The notes under the pieces are model-generated. The model did not search any database, was not told where the DNA came from, and saw only the letters and a program-made list of their open reading frames with translations. 64,000 nucleotides of DNA from assembly GCA_947454255.1 (NCBI GenBank), contig CANGIU010000001.1:1-64000 (forward strand), given 5' to 3'. Positions 29,514-39,008 of the stretch are shown piece after piece. Numbering within the stretch: position 1 is the first letter of the stretch; each line of letters begins with the position of its first letter. Made by a program: the position numbers and the translations under genes. Source of the stretch: Micrococcales bacterium (lineage in GTDB: Bacteria > Actinomycetota > Actinomycetes > Actinomycetales > Microbacteriaceae).

Positions 29514-32237
29514 CTAAGCGTCTCCACCTGAAGCACCAGAGGTTCCAGCCGCCACATCAAGCAGGCGATACTTATCAATAGCCAGCTGTGGAATGTGAGG
29601 AGCAACTTCACCTCTGGATGCGAGTTGTTCAAGCACTCGAACAACTATTGATGGACCATCAATCTTGAAAGCTCGTCTAGCAGCTGCTCTGGTGTCAGAG
29701 AAACCAAAACCATCAGCACCAAGAGTTGCATACTCTCCTGGAATCCATTTACGTAGTTGGTCAGGCACTTGGTGCATGTAATCACTGACGCCAAGGAACG
29801 GTCCAGGCGATCCCGCTAGCTTGTTGGTTAGATATGGAAGCGGCGCAGGTTCTGAAGGATAGAGGAACTTCTGTTCATCACAAGCAAGTGCGTTTCTTCT
29901 AAGCTCTGTCCAAGAAGTAACAGACCAAATATCTGCTGAGACATTCCAATCATCGAGTAGAAGCTGTTGAGCTTCGAAAGCCCAAGGGACTGCAACGCCA
30001 GAAGCTAGAATCTGTGCTTTCTTCGTTGATTCTCCACCCACGCTGATGCGGTGAATGCCCTTTAGAATTCCTTCAACGTCAACTTCAGCTGGTTCAGCTG
30101 GCTGCACGATTGGTTCGTTGTATACGGTGATGTAGTAAATCACGTTTGGATCGACATGGGTCCCGCCATACATTCTTTCGATACCGGCTCTAATGATGTG
30201 GCCAATCTCATAACCGTATGCAGGGTCGTAGGTTAGAACACCAGTGTTTGTTGCGGCAATGATAGGGGAGTGCCCATCCGCATGCTGGAGTCCTTCACCG
30301 GTGAGAGTTGTTCTACCAGCAGTTGCACCAATCATGAATCCGCGCGATAGCTGATCAGTTGCTGCCCAGATTGCATCTGCTGTTCGTTGGAATCCAAACA
30401 TCGAGTAGAAGACATAGAACGGAATAAGTGGCTGACCTTGAGTTGCATAGGAGGTCGCAATCGCGGTAAAGGCAGCAACAGAACCTGCTTCGTTAATACC
30501 GGTGTGCAAAATCTGTCCTGCTTCTGATTCTTTGTATGAAAGCAGTAGATCGCGGTCAACTGATATGTAGTGCTGACCTCGAGGGTTATAAATCTTTGCC
30601 GTTGGGAAGAATGCATCCATTCCAAAAGTTCTTGCCTCGTCTGGAATGATCGGAACAATTCTTGGACCAAGCTCAGGAGTTCTTAGAAGATCTTTGAGCA
30701 ACCGGACAAACGCCATTGTCGTTGCAATTTCCTGAGTACCGGAGCCACCCTTTGAGATTTCATATGCTTTATCACTTGGTAGTTCAAATGAAACATATTT
30801 GCTTCTTCGCTCTGGCAGATATCCACCAAGAGCCTTACGTCTCTCGTGCATGTAATCAAGCTCAGGAGCTGCTTGCGGTCTGAAATAAGGAGGCTGATAC
30901 GGATCTGCCTCAAGAGCTGCATCACTGATTGGGATGTTTAGGTCATCTCTGAACGATTTCAGGTTCTCCAGAGTTAGTTTCTTCATCTGGTGAGTAGCAT
31001 TCCTGCCTTCGAAAGCCTTGCCCAAACCGTAACCCTTAATGGTCTTAGCCAAGATCACTGTTGGTTGGCCCTTGTGAGCTAGAGAAGCTGCGTAGGCTGC
31101 GTAAATCTTGCGGTAGTCATGTCCACCACGCTTTAGTCCCCAGATCTGAGCATCGCTCATTCCTTCAACTAGTTTTGCGGTCCGAGGATCTCTTCCGAAG
31201 AAGTTCTCTCTGATGTATCCACCGTCCATGGTTTTATAAGTTTGGAAGTCACCATCTGGTGTTGCATTCATTAGATTCACTAATGCGCCTTCGTTATCTG
31301 ATCCTAGAAGTGAATCCCATTCACGTCCCCAAATAACCTTTATTACATTCCAACCTGCGCCTCTGAAGAAGGACTCAAGTTCCTGGATAATTTTTCCATT
31401 ACCGCGAACAGGTCCATCAAGTCTTTGCAGATTACAGTTCACAACGAAAGTTAAGTTGTCTAGCCCGTCATTGGCAGCGAGTTGCAATGCGCCACGAGAC
31501 TCAACTTCATCCAACTCGCCATCGCCCAGGAAAGCCCAGACATGTTGATCCTGAGTTTCCTTAAATCCACGACCAGCCAAATATCTGTTTGTCTGCGCTT
31601 GGTAAATAGCGTTGATTGGTCCGATACCCATCGAAACAGTTGGGAACTGCCAGAACTCTGGCATTAGGCGCGGGTGTGGGTAAGAAGATAGTCCTCCACC
31701 GGCGTGCGATTTCTCTTGTCTAAAACCATTTAGCTGGTCTTCAGAAAGACGACCCTCTAGGAAAGCTCTAGCGTAAGGACCAGGGCTTGCGTGTCCTTGA
31801 ATAAAGATTTGATCTCCACCTGATGGGTGATCTTGTCCTTTGAAAAAGTGGTTGAACCCAACTTCGTAAAGCGAGGCTGATGAAGCGAATGTTGAAATGT
31901 GACCACCAACAGAAATTCCAGGACGCTGAGCGCGGTGGACAAGTATCGCTGCGTTCCAACGCATCCAGGCGCGGTATGTTCGCTCGATGGTTTCATCTCC
32001 TGGGAATGCCGGCTCATCCGCAGTTGCGATTGTGTTGATGTAATCAGTGGTCGGAATTGAAGGGACGTTTAGCTGCAGTTCATGAGATCTACGGAGTAGG
32101 TTCAACATGATTTCGCGAGCACGTGCTTTGCCGTGGACTCTAGCTAGGGCATCGAGCGACTCAAGCCACTCTCTGGTTTCTTCCGGATCTTGGTCTGGAG
32201 CACTGCTTGCAAAAGCGTCCTGGTTGTTAACGGACAA
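29514..32237 (-). CDS. aceE: Pyruvate dehydrogenase E1 component, homodimeric type
   Basis: [56 protein letters not shown]. Confidence 0.95.
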   Translation of the reverse strand: MSVNNQDAFASSAPDQDPEETREWLESLDALARVHGKARAREIMLNLLRRSHELQLNVPSIPTTDYINTIATADEPAFPGDETIERTYRAWMRWNAAILVHRAQRPGISVGGHISTFASSASLYEVGFNHFFKGQDHPSGGDQIFIQGHASPGPYARAFLEGRLSEDQLNGFRQEKSHAGGGLSSYPHPRLMPEFWQFPTVSMGIGPINAIYQAQTNRYLAGRGFKETQDQHVWAFLGDGELDEVESRGALQLAANDGLDNLTFVVNCNLQRLDGPVRGNGKIIQELESFFRGAGWNVIKVIWGREWDSLLGSDNEGALVNLMNATPDGDFQTYKTMDGGYIRENFFGRDPRTAKLVEGMSDAQIWGLKRGGHDYRKIYAAYAASLAHKGQPTVILAKTIKGYGLGKAFEGRNATHQMKKLTLENLKSFRDDLNIPISDAALEADPYQPPYFRPQAAPELDYMHERRKALGGYLPERRSKYVSFELPSDKAYEISKGGSGTQEIATTMAFVRLLKDLLRTPELGPRIVPIIPDEARTFGMDAFFPTAKIYNPRGQHYISVDRDLLLSYKESEAGQILHTGINEAGSVAAFTAIATSYATQGQPLIPFYVFYSMFGFQRTADAIWAATDQLSRGFMIGATAGRTTLTGEGLQHADGHSPIIAATNTGVLTYDPAYGYEIGHIIRAGIERMYGGTHVDPNVIYYITVYNEPIVQPAEPAEVDVEGILKGIHRISVGGESTKKAQILASGVAVPWAFEAQQLLLDDWNVSADIWSVTSWTELRRNALACDEQKFLYPSEPAPLPYLTNKLAGSPGPFLGVSDYMHQVPDQLRKWIPGEYATLGADGFGFSDTRAAARRAFKIDGPSIVVRVLEQLASRGEVAPHIPQLAIDKYRLLDVAAGTSGASGGDA

Positions 32238-32297
32238 CTTATCCTCGTTTCAATTCTTTGGCTCGAAGGCATTCATGGCGACTTCAAACAAAAATGG

Positions 32298-32390
32298 TAA
32301 TCTAGCCCTGTTCGGACCCTAACTAAGTTTAGGGTTTGTTCGCAGGGCTTACTTGGATTAGCCCACTAAAACCTAACTAAGGAGTTTTTG
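32298..32390 (+). promoter_or_regulatory. Predicted promoter (-10 TAATCT at 32298-32303) and structured 5' leader of ahpE-like gene
   Basis: ACCCTAA(32316-32322)/TTAGGGT(32329-32335) hairpin; GGGCT(32345-32349)/AGCCC(32360-32364); direct repeat CCTAACTAAG at 32318-32327 and 32372-32381; SD AAGGAG at 32379-32384. Confidence 0.45.
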
Positions 32391-32855
32391 ATGTCATTGC
32401 TAATCGGCGACCTAGCACCAGATTTTTCACTTCCGAATCAGTTCGGCGAAACAGTGACTCTTAGTCAATTCAGGGGAGTAAAGCCTGTTGTCTTGGTCTT
32501 CTACCCGCTTTCTTTTTCAGGTATCTGTACCGGTGAGCTATGTGAAATCAGAGACAATTTTGCTCGTTTTGAGTCAAATGATGCTGAATTGCTTGCTATT
32601 TCGGTAGATAGCAAGTTCGTTCAGAAGGTTTTCGCCGAACACGAGGGCTATAAATTCTCCGTTCTAGCTGATTTTTGGCCTCATGGGCAAGTTGCCAAGG
32701 ATTATGGAGTGTTCCTTGAGGAACATGGAATCTCAAACAGAGCGACCTTTGTGATCGATAAAGATGGGGTTCTGGTGTCAAAATTCGTCACCGCCCCTGG
32801 CCAGGCTCGTTCTTTAGATGAATACGATCGCGCTCTGGCAACATTGAACGCCTAG
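32391..32855 (+). CDS. Peroxiredoxin (AhpE/bacterioferritin comigratory type)
   Basis: APDFSLPNQFGETVTLSQF...VVLVFYPLSFSGICTGELCEIRD; SD AAGGAG. Confidence 0.9.
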   Translation: MSLLIGDLAPDFSLPNQFGETVTLSQFRGVKPVVLVFYPLSFSGICTGELCEIRDNFARFESNDAELLAISVDSKFVQKVFAEHEGYKFSVLADFWPHGQVAKDYGVFLEEHGISNRATFVIDKDGVLVSKFVTAPGQARSLDEYDRALATLNA

Positions 32856-32902
32856 CCTGCGGTATAGTTTTCTAAGCGCCACTTGGCGCTGCGTCGAGAG
32901 TC

Positions 32903-32975
32903 GGGCCTTTAGCTCAGTTGGTAGAGCGCCACGCTTACACCGTGGATGTCATCGGTTCGAGCCCGGTAGGGCCCA
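32903..32975 (+). tRNA. tRNA-Val(TAC), no genomically encoded CCA
   Basis: Acceptor GGGCCTT/AGGGCCC, anticodon loop ctTACac, GGTTCGAGCCC. Confidence 0.93.
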
Positions 32976-32988
32976 CTTTTCGACTTTT

Positions 32989-33022
32989 ACCGCCTTGAGG
33001 CATTGCTATTTGCCTCGGCGGT
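32989..33022 (+). other. Stem-loop between tRNA-Val and downstream gene (possible tRNA transcript terminator)
   Basis: ACCGCC..GAGGCA / TGCCTC..GGCGGT arms around an 8-nt loop. Confidence 0.5.
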
Positions 33023-33033
33023 AGAATTTGCCT

Positions 33034-35109
33034 ATGGAATCCAACCAATACAAGCCACCGGTTCGCAAGTCTCTGACTGATGAAGAACTTGAGGCACGCG
33101 TCAATTACGCCACCTCAACCAAAATGGGGCTTGAGGCAATGATGGATCTAGTTGTTGCCCAAGAAGCGCTTCGCGCTCAAGAAGCAATCGAAATTCAGCA
33201 GTGGCTAGATCAGATGGATGCAGAGGGTTCACCTGAATCATTAGCCGCAGCTTCCGCGTACCGCAATTCAGAGTCAGGCATTGTTATTCCTTCACCTGTT
33301 GAAGTTGCAGTAGAACCAATCGTTGAAGAAAAGCCATCATCTTTCAGTTGGTTCACTCAACCAGAAGCTATTGAAGAAGAGCCAGAACCTGAAGTTGTTG
33401 AACCTGAAGTTGTTGAACCTATTGCAGAAGTGGTTGTTGAAGAAATCCTTCCTGAGTTGGAAGTCGAAGTGGAGATTGCTTCTTCGGTTGTTGAACCTGT
33501 TGGGACTGAAACAGCAGACGAATTTGAACATCTACTTGCAAGCGCTGCAGCTGAAGAAGAATTAACCGCCTTGGAAGAATCAGATAACTCTGACGCGTTT
33601 CATGTTGAAGATGAGTCGTCATCAAACACCGTTATCCCTTCAGATGAGCATCGCAACCGCAAGCCAATTTCTCAACTTCTTGTTTGGTTAGGTGTTAGTG
33701 GAACAGTTGTTCCAATCATCCTCACCTGGTTGCTGATTTCTCTTGGCTTGAGCGCAACTACAGTTCTCATTGATTTAGTTGCTGGGTATTTTGTAGTCGG
33801 AACAGTTATAGCAACTGCGAGCCTTGCTGGAAAACGAAGTGGTCTTTCTACCTCTATCGTTTCGAGAGCTGTATTCGGTGTTTGGGGTAATGCAATCCCA
33901 GGTACATTCGTTTTTATCTCAAGAGTTGCTATTGCAGCACTTTTGCTTTCTTTCACGACTCTGCTCGTGAGTGGAGCCGATTCGAGTATTCCTGATCTAA
34001 GTACCTCTGTTGCTTCTTTGGGTTCATTCAGTCTCACAGAAGGCCTTACAGTTTCAGCAATCTTAGTTTTGCTTGTTGCTGCGCTTTCCCTGGTTCGTGG
34101 CAAAGCTACAAGAGTAGTTCAAGTTGTTCTGAGTTCAATAGCATTTGCTTCAACTGTCGTTGCATGCGTTGGGCTAAATAGTAAGCACTTGGCGTTTGTG
34201 GCTCCTGGCAGTTCGGCTCTAACTTCTAAAGAGTCACTCCTTGGTATAGCGACGGTTATCACCGTGGTAACAGTGCTATGGGTAGCGGTTGCACCGAACC
34301 TGGCAAAGGCTATTCCTATGCGGGAAAGAGGATTGCAAGTATTCGGTTGGGTTGTCGTTTCAAACTTCGTAGTGCCGTCTGTGGTTGGGGTAACAGCTCT
34401 AGCTTGGCTTGGCCCAAGAGCTAAAGAACTGGCTGTTCTTTCACCAATCGATTTGAGCACCTTTATCAAAATAGTTTTGGAGTTGCCTCAGTACTCAAGA
34501 ATCGCACTTGTCGTTGCAATTGGAGTGACTCTTGGTTACTCACTTTTGCTTAACATTAAGACCGCTGCTCTTGACGCTTCTGCATTGCTTCCAGTCAAAT
34601 CTCGAGTTGGTGGATTGCTACTTAGCGTTTTTGCGGTTCTAAGTGCGCTCACCTTGTTTGCTATGCAGCCTGCAAATATTGCCTTGGACTACTTAGTAAA
34701 CGTTTTTGTTCTGGTAGCAGCTCTAAGTGCCGGCTGGATTGGAATGTTGGTTACTGATGTAGCGCTGAGAAGAATTGCATATCACGAGCTCTCGCTCAGT
34801 CGCTCCTATGGTTTCTATAAGAGATTCAGCATCGGATCTATTTTGGTTTGGATGGTTACCATTGCATCGGCTCTGGCTTTGATGCCTATCAATTTGAGGG
34901 GCCTTAGCTTTACAGGTTTTGGTGATTCACTTCTCGGCTTAGACAGAAAAATATCTTCTGTTCCATTCGGTTTTGTGATTACTCTTTTGGTTGGTGTTTT
35001 GCTCACTTTGGGTTCCAGGATCCCTGAGATCAGAAAGCAAGAGCGTGAAGTGCTTGCTGTCGAAGCTAGAAGAGATCAGCTAAACAACATTTTCCTTGGA
35101 CAGGAATAA
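33034..35109 (+). CDS. NCS1-like (cytosine/purine permease-related) membrane protein with long acidic N-terminal domain
   Basis: Leaderless start at ATG 33034 preferred over TTG 33028 (TAGAAT-N6-ATG). About 190-aa Glu/Val-rich N-terminus, then about 12 TM helices with GYFVVGTVIATASLAGKRSGLSTSIVSRAVFGVWGNAIPG. Confidence 0.65.
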   Translation: MESNQYKPPVRKSLTDEELEARVNYATSTKMGLEAMMDLVVAQEALRAQEAIEIQQWLDQMDAEGSPESLAAASAYRNSESGIVIPSPVEVAVEPIVEEKPSSFSWFTQPEAIEEEPEPEVVEPEVVEPIAEVVVEEILPELEVEVEIASSVVEPVGTETADEFEHLLASAAAEEELTALEESDNSDAFHVEDESSSNTVIPSDEHRNRKPISQLLVWLGVSGTVVPIILTWLLISLGLSATTVLIDLVAGYFVVGTVIATASLAGKRSGLSTSIVSRAVFGVWGNAIPGTFVFISRVAIAALLLSFTTLLVSGADSSIPDLSTSVASLGSFSLTEGLTVSAILVLLVAALSLVRGKATRVVQVVLSSIAFASTVVACVGLNSKHLAFVAPGSSALTSKESLLGIATVITVVTVLWVAVAPNLAKAIPMRERGLQVFGWVVVSNFVVPSVVGVTALAWLGPRAKELAVLSPIDLSTFIKIVLELPQYSRIALVVAIGVTLGYSLLLNIKTAALDASALLPVKSRVGGLLLSVFAVLSALTLFAMQPANIALDYLVNVFVLVAALSAGWIGMLVTDVALRRIAYHELSLSRSYGFYKRFSIGSILVWMVTIASALALMPINLRGLSFTGFGDSLLGLDRKISSVPFGFVITLLVGVLLTLGSRIPEIRKQEREVLAVEARRDQLNNIFLGQE
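33385..33420 (+). repeat. Tandem in-frame repeat (GAACCTGAAGTTGTT x2 + GAACCT; EPEVV units)
   Basis: Direct 15-bp tandem repetition in the sequence. Confidence 0.9.
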
Positions 35110-35942
35110 TGCCTGTTCAGCTAAGTTCCGTTATTGATAGTTTTGAATCACTTTGGCCTATCCGCAATGCCGAAGATTGGGATGTAGTTGGCCTAGTTTC
35201 GGGAGATAAGAACCAACACGTTACTAAAGTTCTTCTAACTATTGATGTAACGGTTGAAGTTGTTGAACATGCCAGTGCAGTTGGAGCGAATCTCATTGTT
35301 GCTCATCATCCGCTGTTACTAAAGCCAGTGAACTCAATTGCAGAAGACACTTCAAAAGGAAATGTCCTGAACAAGTTAGTTAAATCCGGCATCGCTCTGT
35401 ATTCAGCGCACACGAATGCGGATGCAGTTCCAACTGGAACTTCAGCTGTCTTGGCCAAGGCGATTGGACTGACCGAATCAACTGCATTACATCCATTTGA
35501 AGATGGCATTCATGGCATTGGACGAATCGGAAAGCTGTCTAAGCCGGTCACGCTCGGGGACCTAGCGGCTATTTTAAACACTGCCCTTCCGCCTACAGCA
35601 ACTGGAGTGAGGGTTGCTGGAGATTTCAATAGAGAGGTACAGACTGTTGCTCTATGTGCAGGTGCTGGAGACTCTTATCTTGGACTAGCTCTAGATAGCG
35701 GAGCTGATGTTTACATAACTTCTGACCTACGTCACCACCCAGCACAAGAGATACTTGAACTTGCGCATGCTAGAAATGTTGAATTTTCACTTATCGATAT
35801 TTCACACTGGGCTGCTGAGTATCTTTGGCTGGAGCAAGCGAAACGTGAATTGGCTAATTTGTCACCTGAGTTATCAATTGAATTGTGCGAGATACGTACC
35901 GATGTGTTTGATTTTCTAATGAACGCACCAAAGATTAGTTAG
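35109..35942 (+). CDS. Nif3-like dinuclear metal centre protein
   Basis: NAEDWDVVGLVSGD; NLIVAHHPLLLKPV; YSAHTNADAVPTGTSAVLA; CAGAGDSYL. Confidence 0.9.
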   Translation: MPVQLSSVIDSFESLWPIRNAEDWDVVGLVSGDKNQHVTKVLLTIDVTVEVVEHASAVGANLIVAHHPLLLKPVNSIAEDTSKGNVLNKLVKSGIALYSAHTNADAVPTGTSAVLAKAIGLTESTALHPFEDGIHGIGRIGKLSKPVTLGDLAAILNTALPPTATGVRVAGDFNREVQTVALCAGAGDSYLGLALDSGADVYITSDLRHHPAQEILELAHARNVEFSLIDISHWAAEYLWLEQAKRELANLSPELSIELCEIRTDVFDFLMNAPKIS

Positions 35943-35952
35943 AGGAATCAGA

Positions 35953-36666
35953 ATGAAACTTGATATGGCATCGCAGTCTGCGCTTTTGCGTTTGAGCGAG
36001 GTTGATATGGCAATCGCTCACATTAAGCAAGAAATCACAAAGGCTATTGAGTCACCTGAATTGGTTGAGCTCAGAAATAGACAGAGTGATCTGGCCGGTG
36101 AACTAATAGCAGCAAGAACAGTGGTTGAAAACTTTTCGTCAGCTCAACACAGAGCTGACGATGACCTTCACCTAGTTGAAGAACGCATCGCAAAGGACAA
36201 GGATCGACTAGCCCAAACAAGCTCTCCTAAAGACGCCCAAGGCTTGCAAAGCGAGATTGAGTCTCTCCAGCGTAGGCAATCCGATTTAGAAGATGCTGAA
36301 CTTGAACTTCTGGCGGAGCTTGAAAAGGCCAATGTGGTGCTTGCAGATGTCACTTTAAGGAAAAGCGAGAACTCTCTTGCTCTTGAAGCGTTACAAGAGA
36401 GCATTCAGATGCATATCGATGAACTGAAAACTAAAGGCCGAAAACTTACTGCGGACCGAGAAATTCTGATCGGGAAAATTACCGAAGAAGTGCTAAAGAA
36501 GTATTCCGCATTGGCCGCAAGACAGGTTGCTGTTGGTCAGATCGAGAATCGTTCCTGCACTGCTTGTCGCATGGGATTGACGGCGAATGTTATCGATAGC
36601 ATCAATGCTCTCGCCGATGACGAATTAGGTATCTGCCCTGAATGTCAAGCGTTCATAGTTCGATGA
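35953..36666 (+). CDS. Coiled-coil zinc-ribbon protein (C4-type, CT398-like)
   Basis: Long heptad region; C-terminal RSCTACRMGLTANVID...LGICPECQAFIVR. Confidence 0.85.
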   Translation: MKLDMASQSALLRLSEVDMAIAHIKQEITKAIESPELVELRNRQSDLAGELIAARTVVENFSSAQHRADDDLHLVEERIAKDKDRLAQTSSPKDAQGLQSEIESLQRRQSDLEDAELELLAELEKANVVLADVTLRKSENSLALEALQESIQMHIDELKTKGRKLTADREILIGKITEEVLKKYSALAARQVAVGQIENRSCTACRMGLTANVIDSINALADDELGICPECQAFIVR

Positions 36667-37853
36667 CTTCTCGCGTATTAATAGAAGCCGATGGTGGATC
36701 CAGAGGTAATCCAGGGCCTGCTGGTTCAGGTGCGGTATTAATTGATTTCGATTCAGGCTCTATTCTTGCTGAGATCGCATTGTTCATCGGGGTTGCAACT
36801 AATAACGTAGCTGAATACCGAGCAGTGTTAGCTGCCGTTGAACTTGCCAATGAAATTGCACCAGAAGCAAAGCTTTTAGTCCGGATGGACAGCAAACTTG
36901 TTGTTGAACAGATGTCTGGTCGCTGGAAAATTAAGCATGAGGGAATGCAGGATCTTTCCGCTCAAATGACCAGAGCGATTGGCACAAGAGATGTCACTTT
37001 TGAGTGGATACCGAGAGAGCAGAACTCTAAGGCGGATTCCTTGGCTAACGAAGCAATGGATGCTGAAAGTAGTGTTATCCGAAAGTTCGTTGGTGAACCT
37101 GGAACCTCGACAATCAACGTTGTGACTTTGGCTAGCAAAGTCACTGCTGCTGATTTGGAATACAACCCTGAACTGCCTAGCTCGGTTAGAGCACCAAGAG
37201 ATGTGACCAAGAAGTTGACCACTGTTATTCTGGTTCGACACGGTAGAACACCGCTAACTGAATCGCATAAACTCTCAGGCAGAGGCGGCGAAGACCCTCA
37301 GCTTTCTGAACTTGGCAGAGACGATGCTCGCAAGGTGGCACTTGAATTAGCGAAAGTAGGAAAAAGTTCAACTTTCGCAAAATTTGCAGCCCCAACAGCA
37401 ATCATTAGTTCACCCCTTGCTAGAACAAGGGAGACGGCACAGATCATAAGTAACGAACTGGGTCTCAGTGCTTCGACACTAGATGACATAGCTGAGATAT
37501 CCTTCGGTGAGTGGGATGGCCACACCAATCAAGAGGTAGCTGAAACTTGGCCAGAGCAATACAGTGCTTGGCGTGGTGATGTGAAGATAGCCCCACCGGG
37601 TGGAGAATCACTTGAAGAGTTCGACCAGCGAGTTCAACGAGGCAGAGCGCAAATACTTTCTGATTACGAAGGGCAGACGGTAGTAGTGGTCAGTCACGTC
37701 ATGCCGATCAGGGGATTCCTAAGGGCAGCGGCGGTCGCTGATTGGCCGATCTACTGGCGAGCTAGCGTTGCTCCTTGTTCAATAACAGTGTTGCGTTTTT
37801 GGGGTGACCAAGCAGCAGAGATTTCTGTGGTAAACCACACAACCCATCTCTAA
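36663..37853 (+). CDS. Bifunctional RNase H / histidine phosphatase
   Basis: LIEADGGSRGNPGPAGSGAVL RNase HI-like domain; VILVRHGRTPLTESHKLSGRGG phosphatase domain; ATG 36663 overlaps preceding stop (ATGA). Confidence 0.9.
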   Translation: MTSRVLIEADGGSRGNPGPAGSGAVLIDFDSGSILAEIALFIGVATNNVAEYRAVLAAVELANEIAPEAKLLVRMDSKLVVEQMSGRWKIKHEGMQDLSAQMTRAIGTRDVTFEWIPREQNSKADSLANEAMDAESSVIRKFVGEPGTSTINVVTLASKVTAADLEYNPELPSSVRAPRDVTKKLTTVILVRHGRTPLTESHKLSGRGGEDPQLSELGRDDARKVALELAKVGKSSTFAKFAAPTAIISSPLARTRETAQIISNELGLSASTLDDIAEISFGEWDGHTNQEVAETWPEQYSAWRGDVKIAPPGGESLEEFDQRVQRGRAQILSDYEGQTVVVVSHVMPIRGFLRAAAVADWPIYWRASVAPCSITVLRFWGDQAAEISVVNHTTHL

Positions 37854-37891
37854 GTCTTTTGCTAACGAGCTAACTGCATTACCCTTGAAGC

Positions 37892-38239
37892 GGAAGGGTC
37901 GGCTAGACGGTCGCGGTAGCGAAAGCTAACGAGGAACGTCCGGGCTCCATAGAGCGCAGTGGTGGGTAACACCCACTCGGTGTAAACCGCAAGAAAGTGC
38001 AACAGAGAGTAGACCGCCACGAAAGTGGTAAGGCTGAAACGGTGGTGTAAGAGACCACCAGCGTTCTAGGCAACTAGAGCGGCTAGGTAAACCTCGCTGG
38101 GAGCAAGGTCGAACAGAAGGCGTTTGAGGGCTGCTCGCCCAAGTCTTCGGGTAGACCGCTTGATGGCAGTGGTAACACTGTCACTAGATAGATGGCCGTC
38201 ACCGAAAGGGACAGAACCCGGCGTATCGGCCGACCCTCC
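37892..38239 (+). ncRNA. rnpB: RNase P RNA, bacterial type A
   Basis: GGTCGGCTAGACGGTCGC...GAAAGCTAACGAGGAACGTCCGGGCTCC...CAGAGAGTAGACCGCC...ACAGAACCCGGCGTATCGGCCGACCCTCC; P1 ends complementary. Confidence 0.95.
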
Positions 38240-38241
38240 AA

Positions 38242-38997
38242 CTAATCTGATGCGTGCTTTTTTGCAAAATGTGCAGCACCAAGGATTCCAGCACTGTTTC
38301 TGTTTTGAGCTGGAATTATTGGTGTCTTTAGTTTCAAGAGCGGGATGAAAGACTCGTGTTCTTTGGAGACTCCACCTCCTACGATGAATAGATCAGGTGT
38401 TAGAAGTGCTTCCAGACGAGAGAAGTATTTCTGCAGACGTTTAGCCCATTGCTCCCAACTAAGTTCTTCTCTTTCCTTTGCTGAAAAAGCTGCCTTTGAT
38501 TCGTAATCGACTCCATCAATTTCAAGGTGGCCCAGTTCAGCATTAGGAATCAGTTTTCCGTTGAACATTAATGCGGTGCCGATACCTGTGCCCAGAGTCG
38601 TCAGAATAGCTAGACCCTTGGCATCTCTTGCGGCCCCAAATTTAACTTCAGCGATTCCAGCGGCATCCGCATCGTTTAGGACATGAACTTCCCTCTGCAG
38701 CTCTTTCTCGAAGAATGTGTCCGCATCGAAACCAATCCATTCTTTTGAGACGTTCGCTGCTGACATCGTTCTGCCGCTTTTCACGACCGCTGGGAAACAA
38801 ATACCTACTGGCAAGCCTTGAGCTCCGGGCAACTGAACAATCAATTCCTTGAGTGTCTTTGCAATAGCCTTCGGAGTTCCTCCATCAGGCGTGGCAAATC
38901 TGATCCGTTCACTAAGTAGTGTCCCGTTTTTAGTGTCGACTATGGCACCTTTGATACCGGTACCACCAATGTCTATGCCAATTGCCTTTTTACTCAT
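38242..38997 (-). CDS. ppgK: Polyphosphate glucokinase (ROK family)
   Basis: KKAIGIDIGGTGIKGAIVDTKNGTL; TLGTGIGTALMFNGKLIPNAELGHLEIDG. Confidence 0.92.
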   Translation of the reverse strand: MSKKAIGIDIGGTGIKGAIVDTKNGTLLSERIRFATPDGGTPKAIAKTLKELIVQLPGAQGLPVGICFPAVVKSGRTMSAANVSKEWIGFDADTFFEKELQREVHVLNDADAAGIAEVKFGAARDAKGLAILTTLGTGIGTALMFNGKLIPNAELGHLEIDGVDYESKAAFSAKEREELSWEQWAKRLQKYFSRLEALLTPDLFIVGGGVSKEHESFIPLLKLKTPIIPAQNRNSAGILGAAHFAKKHASD

Positions 38998-39008
38998 CTG
39001 ATTCTTTC

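Noticed and set aside
33672-34469. Two long minus-strand ORFs (143 and 116 aa)
   Set aside because: Antisense to the hydrophobic permease core; no start or regulatory support.
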